The notes below the pieces were generated by a model that worked only from the letters and a program-made list of their open reading frames with translations, was not told the origin of the DNA and searched no databases. The position numbers and the translations under genes were made by a program. A stretch of DNA of 64,000 nt, taken from NCBI GenBank assembly GCA_025355855.1, contig JANXYU010000029.1, positions 1 through 64,000 of the forward strand, in the 5' to 3' direction. This stretch comes from Actinomycetota bacterium. GTDB lineage: Bacteria; Actinomycetota; JAHEXW01. Positions 38,416 to 48,156 of the stretch are shown here, piece by piece (position 1 is the stretch's first letter; the number at the start of each line of letters is the position of its first letter).

Positions 38416-39744
38416 TTATCCTGGAAAACCAGCCGGCCAACCTCGTTTCTTCGATTTACCCTGGGCTGATTTGACCATCTTGCGCATGGCTTCAAATTGT
38501 TTAAGCAGGCCGTTGACCTCTGTAACCGTCGTTCCGCTCCCGCGGGCTATGCGAGCCCGCCGGCTACCGTCGATCAATCGCGGCGTTTGACGCTCTTGGC
38601 TGGTCATAGACTGAATTATCGCTTTTGTCCGGCCCAACCCCGATTCTTCCACTTCCGCCCCGCGCAACTCCTTGGGCAGCATGTGGCTTGGCAGCATGCT
38701 AATCATATCATTGAGCCCGCCCATCTTGCTTATCTGTTCCAATTGCGACAAGAAATCATCCAGGGTGAAGGCCTCCCGTTCCAGCTTCTCAGCTAAGGCC
38801 CGCGCCTCGGATTCGTCAACGGCTGACTCGGCTCGTTCGATCAGGCTAATAACGTCGCCCATTCCAAGTATTCGGGCAGCCATCCTGTCGGGATGAAAAA
38901 CCTCGAAGTCTTGCGGTTTTTCACCGGTTGAAACAAACATGATCGGCTTACCCGTGACCTGTTTAATCGATAACGCCGCGCCGCCGCGAGCGTCGCCGTC
39001 GAGTTTCGTCAAGATGACGCCATCAAAGTCCAGAGCGTCGTCGAACGCGCTCGCTTGATTAACCGCGTCCTGTCCGATCATGGCGTCCGCCACGAACAAG
39101 ATGTGCCCGGGCGTGACCGCCGTCTTTAGAGCGACTATTTCTCGCATAAGCTCATCGTCTATATGCAAACGGCCGGCCGTGTCGACTATAACAACGTCGT
39201 GCGGCGTCGCGGATTCGGCTTGGACTGCCGCTGACGCGATGTCTACGGCCGTTTGGCCAGGTTCGCCTCGCCAAACATCTACCCCCAACTCAGCGCCGAG
39301 ACTAACCAATTGATCTTGCGCCGCCGGACGATAGGTGTCGGCCGCCACAAGCAAAGTCTTCTTGCCTTCCCGCCTAAGATAGAGCGCCAGCTTGGCGGCC
39401 GCTGTTGTCTTACCACAGCCCTGCAATCCGGCCAATATGATGACATCCGGCCTCTTGCCGATCCTGAGAGGCACGGCTGATTCTCCCATTACGCGAGCCA
39501 GTTCGTCACGCAACACCTTGACAACCTGTTGACCTGGCGTAAGACTCTTCAAAACCGACTCGCCCAGCGCGAGACTTTTGACGTCGGCCACAATTTCCTT
39601 GACGACCTTGAAGTTGACGTCGGCTTCCAACAGCGCTAAACGAATCTGTCGGCTCGCTTCCGCGACATCCTTTTCATCGATGCGGCCCCGGCCGCGAATT
39701 CCGGCCAATATATCAGTGAATCGTCCGGCTAATGTGTCAAACAT
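38416..39744 (-). CDS. ffh: Signal recognition particle protein Ffh
   Basis: GLQGCGKTTAAAKLAL, DTAGRLHID, TKLDGDARGGAALS, Met-rich M domain. Confidence 0.98.
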   Translation of the reverse strand: MFDTLAGRFTDILAGIRGRGRIDEKDVAEASRQIRLALLEADVNFKVVKEIVADVKSLALGESVLKSLTPGQQVVKVLRDELARVMGESAVPLRIGKRPDVIILAGLQGCGKTTAAAKLALYLRREGKKTLLVAADTYRPAAQDQLVSLGAELGVDVWRGEPGQTAVDIASAAVQAESATPHDVVIVDTAGRLHIDDELMREIVALKTAVTPGHILFVADAMIGQDAVNQASAFDDALDFDGVILTKLDGDARGGAALSIKQVTGKPIMFVSTGEKPQDFEVFHPDRMAARILGMGDVISLIERAESAVDESEARALAEKLEREAFTLDDFLSQLEQISKMGGLNDMISMLPSHMLPKELRGAEVEESGLGRTKAIIQSMTSQERQTPRLIDGSRRARIARGSGTTVTEVNGLLKQFEAMRKMVKSAQGKSKKRGWPAGFPG

Positions 39745-39763
39745 GAGCCTGCTCCCCTATACC

Positions 39764-39808
39764 CATAAAAAAAGACCCCGCTAAGAGTCTTTTGCGCAGG
39801 TCTTTAAG
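39764..39808 (-). terminator. Rho-independent terminator downstream of ftsY
   Basis: Minus strand AAAGACCTGCGC...GCGGGGTCTTTTTTT between ftsY and ffh. Confidence 0.75.
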
Positions 39809-39840
39809 TGTTTCTATTCTAAAGAGTTTCTCGACGCGTG

Positions 39841-40767
39841 TCAATCCAGCAAGGCCGCCGCGAAATCGTCAGAATCGAAGTCGACCAGGTCCGTTTCAGT
39901 CTCGCCGGTACCCAACATGACTACCGGCAAGCCGGTCGCGCGCGCTACCGCAACCACGATTCCGCCCTTCGCAGTGCCGTCCAGTTTAGTAAGAATCAAT
40001 CCGTCCAAGCCAATCCTATCAGCAAAGGCGCTCGCTTGCGCCACGCCGTTTTGTCCAGTCGTGGCGTCCATTACCAACCACGAAAGCAAGCGAGCTTCCG
40101 GCAGCTCTCTTTCGATTACCCCCTTGACCTTTTTCAGTTCTTCCATTAGAGGCGTCTTTGTCTGCAGACGGCCCGCAGTATCGATGATAAGATAATCGGC
40201 TCCCCTGGCCGTAGCGGCTGCGGCAGCGTCATAGGCGACCGCGGCGCTATCACCGCCGCGCGTATGCTTGACGAGATAAGCGCCGGTTCTGGCGGCCCAA
40301 ACCGCAACTTGTTCGATGGCGGCCGCTCGGAAGGTGTCGGCCGCCGCGATAATCACGGTACCCCCCGCGTCGGCAAACCGGCGGGCGAGTTTTCCGGCCG
40401 TAGTCGTCTTGCCCGTTCCATTAACACCGACCAGGAGGATTACGGTCAGCGAGGAGTTGCCGTCATCAGATAAAGTCTGTGCGGGGACCAATTCGGCAGC
40501 AATGGCGGCTTGCAGCATTGTCTTAAGCTCAGCGGAATCAGCGGGTGGATGTCGAAGCGACTCGCGTCGGAGATGTTCGATTATCTCCAACGCGGCCGGT
40601 AGGCCCATGTCCGCGCTGATCAACACCTCTTCCAGCTCGTCCCACGTGCTTTCGTCAAAGACTCCTCGGCCAAGGACCTTGTTTACCGGTGCCGCGATAG
40701 ATGCGCGGGTCTTGGCCATCGCGCCTCTGACCCGGTTCAACCAACCGCCGGCCGGCACGACGCTCAT
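39841..40767 (-). CDS. ftsY: Signal recognition particle receptor FtsY
   Basis: GVNGTGKTTTAGKLAR, DTFRAAAIEQ, DTAGRLQ, TKLDGTAKGG. Confidence 0.97.
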   Translation of the reverse strand: MSVVPAGGWLNRVRGAMAKTRASIAAPVNKVLGRGVFDESTWDELEEVLISADMGLPAALEIIEHLRRESLRHPPADSAELKTMLQAAIAAELVPAQTLSDDGNSSLTVILLVGVNGTGKTTTAGKLARRFADAGGTVIIAAADTFRAAAIEQVAVWAARTGAYLVKHTRGGDSAAVAYDAAAAATARGADYLIIDTAGRLQTKTPLMEELKKVKGVIERELPEARLLSWLVMDATTGQNGVAQASAFADRIGLDGLILTKLDGTAKGGIVVAVARATGLPVVMLGTGETETDLVDFDSDDFAAALLD

Positions 40768-43673
40768 TAGACCGTTGCTTCTTCCAATTTCTGCGACAGA
40801 ACCTTGGACACTCCGTCCTTTTGCATGGTCACGCCGTATAAGATATCAGCTACTTCCATCGTACGTCTCTGATGGGTAACGATCAGGAATTGGGCCTGAT
40901 TTTTGAATCTCTTAATCAGAGCGACAAATCGCTGCAGGTTGACATCGTCCAAGGCCACGTCGGCTTCATCTAAAAGGTAGAATGGGGCCGGGTTTATCTG
41001 GAACAAACCGAAGAGCAATGCCAATGCAGTCATAGCGCTTTCTCCCCCGCTCAGAAGCGACACTTTCTTCAGACGCCGCCCGCTTGGTTGGGCTTCGATC
41101 TCAATACCTGTGGCCATTATGTCATCCGGGTCGGTCAAAATAAGCTGGGCTTTGCCGTCGGGGAACATGTTTTTAAACACTTCTTGAAACGATTCGTTAA
41201 CCCGGTTGAATATCTCCAGGAACTTCTCGCTCATCTGCGTGTCCATTAGCCCGATGACCTTATGCAAACTGCGCTCACTGCGCCGTAGGTCTTGTGTTTG
41301 TGTTTCCAGATGTTCCTGCCGTTCCTGTACTTCCGCAAATTCCTCCGCCGCGATCGGGTTGATCGGCCCCATATAGTCGATTTTCGCTCGCGCGTCGCGC
41401 ATCACGCTTAACAGTTCTTCTTTCACTCGCGGCTCTGGATAAGCCTTAACGGCCGCGGCCGGGGTCAAAGAGAACTCAGCCTCCAGTTGGTCGATTAAAG
41501 CGCTGATCTTAGGTTCAAGCTGTGCCTCGGAAATCTCTTCCCGGTGACGGTCGTTTTCAATCAAGGCTATCTGCTTGTCGACCTCGGCCAACTGACGTCT
41601 GGTGCCCGAAAGTTCCTCGCGCGTTTGCCGTTCGGTCGTCCTAGACCGGGCAATCTCCTCTTCCGTCATTGTTTCGTAACGGTTGATCACTGTCGTCAGG
41701 CGCTGGATGAGCTGGCGGACATTCGCTAGCGTCTCCGCTTCAGCGCGCATCATCGCCCCGTCCACAGGCGCCTCTTCCGACCGCGCGGCCACTCTCACGC
41801 CGGCCGCTTGGCTGCGTTGACGCAAAACACGTTCGCGCTCTTCCATGACCTGAAGTTGTATCTTCCTGGCAGCGACTTCTTTTACCCAAGGCGCCAATGC
41901 ATAGTCTCGCTTTGCTTGAGCCGCCATCGCGGTGCCTTGCGCTTTTTCGGCTGCCGCGCGTTGCTTGTCGAGGGCGACGATTTCAGTCCGTAGGTCTTCC
42001 AGGCGGCGCTGCCTCACCAAAATGTCTTCCGTGCCGCGCGCGCGCGGCGTCGCCAGACCACCGTTTATTGTTTCTCCGGCCGCGGTGAGAAACACCGCGC
42101 CGTCAAACTCTGCCTTGGCGGCGTGTTTCAAAGCGACATCGAGGTCTTCTGCCAGAAAAGCGGCGCCAAAGAGCGCCTCATAGATGCGTTCATCCAGCCC
42201 TTTCGCCTTAACGAAAACGGTAAAACACGTTAATCCCGGGACGCTCTCGGCGCCGCTAACTGGCGCCGGCGCTAAAGCGCCGATATATATAGCCGGCCAT
42301 TCGCCGCCTGATTCTATAATGCGGCGCGCCGAGGCAACGTCTCGCCCCACCAAGGCAGAAAGACGGCGGCCGAGCAGTTTCTCAACGGCAGCTTCCTGCC
42401 CGCTTTCTATTTCAATAAGATCCCACAAATAGCCGCTTATGCCAGCCGGCCATGCTTTCTTCGCCGGGGTGCTCTCGTCGGCCAGCTGCGCCAAAAAGGC
42501 TTCCTCGGCCTGAACTTTAGCCGTAACAATCCGAGCTGCCGCTTCCAGCCTGGCGCTATCTTCCTGAGCCGCTGCGGTAGTCAAGGTGATCGGGTTCTGC
42601 TCATCCGCGCGGGCCAAGGCTTTCTCCGCGTCCGCCAAAAGGGTCGCTAGATTGTTTTTCTCCTCTAATAAGGCGGTCAGCTCGGCCGCCAGCCCCGCCG
42701 CCTCGTCAACAAAACGCTCACCAACCAGGCGCAAATTATTTTCTTTCTCGCGCAAAACGCCGACGCGTCCGCGCAATCGCTCGGCGTTAGTAGCTAATGA
42801 AAAGCGTCTGTCTTTCAATGACTCAAGCCGAGCCAGCGTTTCCGTTAACAGGGTTTCCAACCGAGCAATTTGTTCCCGGCCTGCTGCGGCAGTTGCGGCA
42901 GTAGTCACGAGGCGCTTGTCGGCCGCTTCGGCTTCCATTTTTTGCCGGTCCCGAATCTTAGTTAAATCGGCTAGTTCCCGGACAATATACTCAGCTTCGG
43001 CAGTGCGCAGCGTGTCGACCAGACTTTTGTGATCCTTGGCGACTTTCGCCTGTGTTTCCAGTGGCTTCAGCTGCCTTCTGATCTCGGCCAATATGTCTCT
43101 AACCCGAACGAGGTTTCTCTCTGTCGCGGCCAGCTTTCTTAACGCCTTTTCTTTTCGTCTTTTGTATTTGGCCAGGCCAGCCGCTTCTTCGATCAATACG
43201 CGGCGTTCATCGGGACGGCTGTTCAGGATAGAGTCAAGGCGACCTTGTCCGATAATGCTGTACATCTCGCGGCCCATATTTGTATGGACGAGTAGTTCGT
43301 TGATGTCAGCCAGACGGCACGCCGAGCCATTAAGAAGGTACTCGCTCTCGCCAGATTTATATAGACGCCGGGTAAACGCGACTTCGCCGTAATCAATCGG
43401 AAAAACACGGCTGCCGTTGTCGAAAGTGAGAGTCACTTCGGATACACCCATCGGTGATTTCTGGGCACTGCCGGCGAAGATCACATCTTGCATTTTTGTC
43501 GAGCGTAAAGAACGAGCGCTTTGTTCGCCCGTGACCCAGAGGAAGGCGTCCACGATGTTGCTTTTACCGCTGCCGTTCGGCCCGACGATTACTGTTGTTC
43601 CGGGTTCAAAGTTCAGATCGCTTTTGGCGGCGAACGACTTGAACCCTTTCATTGTGAGTGATTTTAGATACAT
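40767..43673 (-). CDS. smc: Chromosome segregation protein SMC (short form, 968 aa)
   Basis: GPNGSGKSNIVDAFLWVTGEQSARSLR; hinge-like PAGISGYLWDLIEIESGQEAAVEKLLG; LLSGGESAMTALALLFG; LDEADVALDD. Confidence 0.95.
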   Translation of the reverse strand: MYLKSLTMKGFKSFAAKSDLNFEPGTTVIVGPNGSGKSNIVDAFLWVTGEQSARSLRSTKMQDVIFAGSAQKSPMGVSEVTLTFDNGSRVFPIDYGEVAFTRRLYKSGESEYLLNGSACRLADINELLVHTNMGREMYSIIGQGRLDSILNSRPDERRVLIEEAAGLAKYKRRKEKALRKLAATERNLVRVRDILAEIRRQLKPLETQAKVAKDHKSLVDTLRTAEAEYIVRELADLTKIRDRQKMEAEAADKRLVTTAATAAAGREQIARLETLLTETLARLESLKDRRFSLATNAERLRGRVGVLREKENNLRLVGERFVDEAAGLAAELTALLEEKNNLATLLADAEKALARADEQNPITLTTAAAQEDSARLEAAARIVTAKVQAEEAFLAQLADESTPAKKAWPAGISGYLWDLIEIESGQEAAVEKLLGRRLSALVGRDVASARRIIESGGEWPAIYIGALAPAPVSGAESVPGLTCFTVFVKAKGLDERIYEALFGAAFLAEDLDVALKHAAKAEFDGAVFLTAAGETINGGLATPRARGTEDILVRQRRLEDLRTEIVALDKQRAAAEKAQGTAMAAQAKRDYALAPWVKEVAARKIQLQVMEERERVLRQRSQAAGVRVAARSEEAPVDGAMMRAEAETLANVRQLIQRLTTVINRYETMTEEEIARSRTTERQTREELSGTRRQLAEVDKQIALIENDRHREEISEAQLEPKISALIDQLEAEFSLTPAAAVKAYPEPRVKEELLSVMRDARAKIDYMGPINPIAAEEFAEVQERQEHLETQTQDLRRSERSLHKVIGLMDTQMSEKFLEIFNRVNESFQEVFKNMFPDGKAQLILTDPDDIMATGIEIEAQPSGRRLKKVSLLSGGESAMTALALLFGLFQINPAPFYLLDEADVALDDVNLQRFVALIKRFKNQAQFLIVTHQRRTMEVADILYGVTMQKDGVSKVLSQKLEEATV

Positions 43674-43679
43674 TTCTGT

Positions 43680-44456
43680 TTACTTCGCAATTCTGTAACT
43701 CTGCAGCCGCCAGACGTACGCTGCCTGGGTAAAAAGCATCTTCGTTTCACCGGCTTGGCTGCCTACAGCCGCTACGGGGCCGATTCCCGGCGCCCACCAA
43801 ACGTACATCACGGTGCGCTCTGTTTGCTTGCCCGCTCCTACCGGCTCACGAATGGCTCGCACCATAAAACAGTCAAAAAAAGCGCCGGCCGGCGTCAGAA
43901 TCTCGCCTCGCGCTACAACGCTTCTCGTTATCACGTATTTGATGGTTGGTGTATTCTTGGCCGCAATCGTGTCTTTCCAACTATTCCCTATCGTCAAAGG
44001 AAAGACCAGCAATCGCTCGGGATTTGTATATCTTTTGTAGGTCGCCGCGCCCGTTGAGTCCTCAGAACTCTGACCATAGACACTAATTGCCTTGGTCGAC
44101 CGGCCGACAAAATTAAATAGCGGCACCTCGCCTGACTGGACTGAAGGAAATACCTCTTCCGCGTATGCGGCCTCGGGAAATTGCTCGCGGGCCGGTGATT
44201 GGCTTAGCTTCACTAGACGACTCCGAAAGATGGCGTCTCCGCTTTTTTGGGTAAAGTCCCATGGGCCTTGTAAATCAAACGATACCGTCCGAGTCGCTTC
44301 AAGACCGCTGTTTTGATACGCGGCGAATGTCGTTCCTGTAGTAGCTGGGATATCCTCGGCCACCATGACGGTCTTGGGTGACAAAGCACAACCGCCGATT
44401 AAGAGGGAAAGAATAATCAGGCACGGTGCCAATCTGCGCGTAAAAAAGAGTCTCAT
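43680..44456 (-). CDS. Hypothetical lipoprotein
   Basis: Signal with lipobox LLIGGC; no domain recognised. Confidence 0.75.
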   Translation of the reverse strand: MRLFFTRRLAPCLIILSLLIGGCALSPKTVMVAEDIPATTGTTFAAYQNSGLEATRTVSFDLQGPWDFTQKSGDAIFRSRLVKLSQSPAREQFPEAAYAEEVFPSVQSGEVPLFNFVGRSTKAISVYGQSSEDSTGAATYKRYTNPERLLVFPLTIGNSWKDTIAAKNTPTIKYVITRSVVARGEILTPAGAFFDCFMVRAIREPVGAGKQTERTVMYVWWAPGIGPVAAVGSQAGETKMLFTQAAYVWRLQSYRIAK

Positions 44457-44463
44457 GACAGCT

Positions 44464-44979
44464 CTAAAGCTCGGCCAGAACTAGCGTACGACGGGCGGGC
44501 GTTTCGGCGCAGCGGGTGCAATCGATCTGCCAAAAATATATGGCCTTAGGGTGCTTGCCAGACTTAGTTCTGACGTAGCTCAATAGACTCGAGACGGCCG
44601 CCATAACATCGCGGCGGGAACCTGACGATACCTTTGCGATAACGTTCGCACCTGCCAGGCTTGACATCCGCGAACCCATATCCAGGGCTGGTTTATCAAC
44701 CGCAATCCATAAGGAACCCCTAAACAGTGAATCGCGCAACAGGACGACGTTGGGGGTAGCCTCAATCAGACCGGCTGCCGCCAGCTCCCGGCGGGCCTTT
44801 TCTTCCCTTCTTCCCCGTCCGATGGGCAGGTGAAAAAACATCGGCATCTTGGTCGTAAAGAAAGGGGTGTCGTCCCATTGTCTTTCGACGAGATCCCATT
44901 CAACATCGTCGATTACCGGGCAACCGCAAGCAGAAATAGGCAGATCCAAGTTCTCTCCTCTGTCAAATGAGCGCGCCAA
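44464..44979 (-). CDS. Conserved hypothetical protein with CGC and CTRC cysteines
   Basis: Intact 171-aa ORF, adjacent to the lipoprotein; no family recognised. Confidence 0.65.
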   Translation of the reverse strand: MARSFDRGENLDLPISACGCPVIDDVEWDLVERQWDDTPFFTTKMPMFFHLPIGRGRREEKARRELAAAGLIEATPNVVLLRDSLFRGSLWIAVDKPALDMGSRMSSLAGANVIAKVSSGSRRDVMAAVSSLLSYVRTKSGKHPKAIYFWQIDCTRCAETPARRTLVLAEL

Positions 44980-45137
44980 TTTAACCAGATTATCATACCA
45001 TAAACCGAAATTCTCGCTCCTCGCTGGCAGCTATATCTATATCGTTCCATAACTCCTGGTTATTTACATATAGGCTGATAAAGATTAGAATATTAATAGG
45101 ATTTAATCACTCGGACTTAGCATCAGGACGTGAACCA

Positions 45138-45365
45138 TTGTCAAGCATGCCGCAGACAACCATCATGACCGTCGGAGAACTCGCCCTCTATTTGCGCCTG
45201 CATGAACAAACGGTTTATAAGATGGCCAAAGAGGGTCGCGTTCCCGCTTTTAAAGTCGGTAACCGATGGCGCTTCCGCCAGACTGATATCAACGAATGGC
45301 TCCAGTCGCAGCAATTCGGTCAGAAAGACGACCCGACGAACGACGTCCGAGGACTCACCCAATGA
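45138..45365 (+). CDS. Excisionase/MerR-type helix-turn-helix DNA-binding protein
   Basis: MTVGELALYLRLHEQTVYKMAKEGRVPAFKVGNRWRFRQTDINEWL. Confidence 0.9.
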   Translation: MSSMPQTTIMTVGELALYLRLHEQTVYKMAKEGRVPAFKVGNRWRFRQTDINEWLQSQQFGQKDDPTNDVRGLTQ

Positions 45366-47653
45366 CGCCTCTGCGCGCCCCGCTCAATGACCTAAGACAA
45401 CGGGCCTACAATGTCGGCATCGCCAGTAAGATCATTGTCCCTTTCATAGGGCTGGCGCTACTCCTTTCCATAGCAGGCGGCTACGGGACGGCTTTGTGGA
45501 CAACGAAAATAATGGACGACGCAGCCGCGCAGACGTTGACCGCGGCGACGCTGGCCACGGCGCACGCTTTCAAGGACTACGACGATAAGGTTAGAGTATT
45601 TGCCCGTTCGCTGGCCGATACCGACAAGTTGGGCGAAGCCATCACGGCCGGCCAGGTAGACAGTTTCCGGCCTATTTTGCTGACAGGCTCTAATCATTTC
45701 GGTTTGGACTATTTCGAGGTCCTGGATGCCGGAGGCTCAGTTATTCTGGAAAACAACGGTCCTTACGCGAAAGGGACGGCTCTGCAGAGCCATCCTTTGG
45801 TCCAGGCAACGGCTTTGACCGACAACCGGCCAACAGCGATGGTCAAGTACCCGACAGGATACGCGCTTAGCAGTATCGCCATTATAACGAATCACGGACA
45901 GCCTGCCGGGTATATTATCACCGGATTCTTGGTTAACAGTAAACTATTGACCAAGATAAAGCCGGATAGCTTATCACAGGTCGCTGTCTTCAACCACACG
46001 GAACTCGTCGCCGCCAGCAGCACCGGGCCATCACATCAATTATGTTCCAGCAGCGGTTGCCATGACGTCGGATTCGGTAGCTCTCTGGCGGACATCGTGT
46101 CGGTCGCCAGCGTCCGGCCGATCTCGACTCGAATGGACGGACATACATTTTTGATCCGGCATGATGATCTGCCGGTTTTCGGCTCGACAGCCGCCCACCT
46201 GGTCGTGATGATGCCCATGGACGGCGTAGTCGCTACACAGACAACGATCCGGGTGACCATCTTCTTGAGCGCCGCGTTATTGATGGTCTTAGTCACACTC
46301 CTTGGTTTTTTTATCAGTCGAGGCATAGCGCGGCCTGTCCGAGAGCTGTCGATCATTGCCAGGAAAGTCGCGCGCGGCGACTTGACTCCGCGCGCGATCT
46401 ACCCCGGCACCGACGATGAGATCGGTGAGCTAGCGTCGTCTTTCAACAAGATGACCGAGAGCCTGCAGAGATACACGGCTAACCTGCGAAAGCGCCTCTT
46501 GGAACTGTCTGTCCTATATGAATCGGCCATGAGCTCCCGCAGTATCTATAATCTTGAGGAGCTCTTGGACGTTCTCTTGCAGAACGCCGCCAAAGCCATC
46601 AACGCCGACTGCGGCAGTCTTCTGCTCTACGATGACGCCGCCGGCCGGTATGTCGTGCGCGGGGTGTACAAGATTCCCGATACGCTCAAGAATAACGTCT
46701 GTCTTGATCGCTTGACAGGCAATCCGACCTGGATGACCGGCCGTCACACTAACAGCGACCAAGAAGCCGGCACGCTCGCCAAAATATGCCTTTTGGTTAA
46801 CGCGAGAGCCGGCGACGAAGCGCTGCTGGTGACTCCCGACAACGCCGACCCGGCTACCCGTGAGAAATTGCTCAAAACCGGAACCGTCGCTTTAATGAGC
46901 GTTCCAATGGTCATAGGCGGCAAGGTTATCGGCTTGTTAAATCTAGCGCGCAACGGCGACAGCCGGCCCTTTACAGAAGAGGATAAGACGTTCCTAGTCA
47001 CGCTGACTAACCAGGCAGCTGTCAGCCTTAACAACCAGCAACTGATTGCTAACCTGCGCGAATCTTATATTTCGACCGTGCGCGCGTTGGCGGAAGCCAT
47101 CGACGCCAAGGACCACTATACTCAAGGTCATTCTACCCGGGTCGCGCGTTACTCGGTCGCAATTGCTCGTGAGCTTGGCTTGCCGGAAGAAGACATAGAG
47201 GGCATTGAAACCGCGTCCTACCTGCACGATGTGGGCAAGATCGGCATTTCCAACGAAATACTTATGAAGCCGGGCAAGCTGAGCCCGATCGAAATGGACA
47301 TGGTGCGCAATCACCCCCTGATCGGCGCCAAGATCTTGTCACCGATCAAATTCCCCTGGGAGATCGTTCCGATCGTCATTCAGCATCACGAACGTTACAG
47401 CGGAGGCGGTTATCCAAACCAGCTGGCCTATGACGACATCCATATCGGCGCTCGAGTTCTTATCGTTGCCGATTCCTACGAGGCCATGATCAGCGAGCGG
47501 CCCTACCGAGCCGCTTTGAGCCAAGATAAAGCGATTGCTGAATTACGAGCCGGCGCCGGTACCCAATTCGATCCCAAAGTCGTCAAGGCTTTCGTTGATG
47601 TCCTTGAGGCCGGCTTCGACGACAAGACCGAAGCCGAAGACCCCGCCGTTTAA
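45362..47653 (+). CDS. Membrane sensor HAMP-GAF-HD-GYP phosphodiesterase
   Basis: Two TMs, HAMP RPVRELSIIARKVARGDLT, GAF, HDVGKIGISNEIL and HHERYSGGGYP. ATG at 45362 overlaps the upstream TGA (ATGA). Confidence 0.93.
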   Translation: MTPLRAPLNDLRQRAYNVGIASKIIVPFIGLALLLSIAGGYGTALWTTKIMDDAAAQTLTAATLATAHAFKDYDDKVRVFARSLADTDKLGEAITAGQVDSFRPILLTGSNHFGLDYFEVLDAGGSVILENNGPYAKGTALQSHPLVQATALTDNRPTAMVKYPTGYALSSIAIITNHGQPAGYIITGFLVNSKLLTKIKPDSLSQVAVFNHTELVAASSTGPSHQLCSSSGCHDVGFGSSLADIVSVASVRPISTRMDGHTFLIRHDDLPVFGSTAAHLVVMMPMDGVVATQTTIRVTIFLSAALLMVLVTLLGFFISRGIARPVRELSIIARKVARGDLTPRAIYPGTDDEIGELASSFNKMTESLQRYTANLRKRLLELSVLYESAMSSRSIYNLEELLDVLLQNAAKAINADCGSLLLYDDAAGRYVVRGVYKIPDTLKNNVCLDRLTGNPTWMTGRHTNSDQEAGTLAKICLLVNARAGDEALLVTPDNADPATREKLLKTGTVALMSVPMVIGGKVIGLLNLARNGDSRPFTEEDKTFLVTLTNQAAVSLNNQQLIANLRESYISTVRALAEAIDAKDHYTQGHSTRVARYSVAIARELGLPEEDIEGIETASYLHDVGKIGISNEILMKPGKLSPIEMDMVRNHPLIGAKILSPIKFPWEIVPIVIQHHERYSGGGYPNQLAYDDIHIGARVLIVADSYEAMISERPYRAALSQDKAIAELRAGAGTQFDPKVVKAFVDVLEAGFDDKTEAEDPAV

Positions 47654-47678
47654 CAACAAACTACCAACGACTAATAAT

Positions 47679-47712
47679 ATAAAGGCCCCGACCGTTTGGT
47701 CGGGGCCTTTAT
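47679..47712. terminator. Rho-independent (bidirectional) terminator
   Basis: aaaggccccgacc-gttt-ggtcggggccttt perfect hairpin. Confidence 0.92.
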
Positions 47713-47777
47713 ATATACTTACAACCTTACTACCTCTTACGCAGACAACCTCGTCATCAGGTTATCAATCAAAATAA

Positions 47778-48113
47778 CTATGACGATGGAACTGTTACCA
47801 TGCTGCTGCCGTTCCACTTGAAAGGCCCATACCATTTCCAATGGCCATCGCGGTAATGGAGATGTATTTTGCAGTTAATCCCCGCGACGCTACCGTCATA
47901 GTTGCCGTAGTTCCAGCCAAGCGCCGGGCTCCACGAGTAGATACATTGACCCAATTGATAGTACGATCCGCACATGTAGAAGTAGGCAAAACCGGTCGAG
48001 AGATTGTTCTGGCTGCCCGCCATTCTTGTATGCATCGTCGCACCGAATGCAGGCGCCACAAACAGCATCATGATCACGGCGCAAAGACATAGTACGAGTA
48101 AGATTCGTTTCAT
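47778..48113 (-). CDS. Small secreted protein, family A paralog 1
   Basis: MKRILLVLCLCAVIMMLFVAPAFGA signal peptide; C-terminal KIHLHYRDGHWKWYGPFKWNG; RBS AGAAGGAG. Confidence 0.78.
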   Translation of the reverse strand: MKRILLVLCLCAVIMMLFVAPAFGATMHTRMAGSQNNLSTGFAYFYMCGSYYQLGQCIYSWSPALGWNYGNYDGSVAGINCKIHLHYRDGHWKWYGPFKWNGSSMVTVPSS

Positions 48114-48156
48114 AGCATAGCTCCTTCTAGGGATACCCAAAATAGGCTTCTATAGA

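Noticed and set aside
45138-45365. Excisionase as evidence of a mobile element
   Set aside because: No integrase, attachment repeats or phage genes nearby; it is operonic with an HD-GYP gene.
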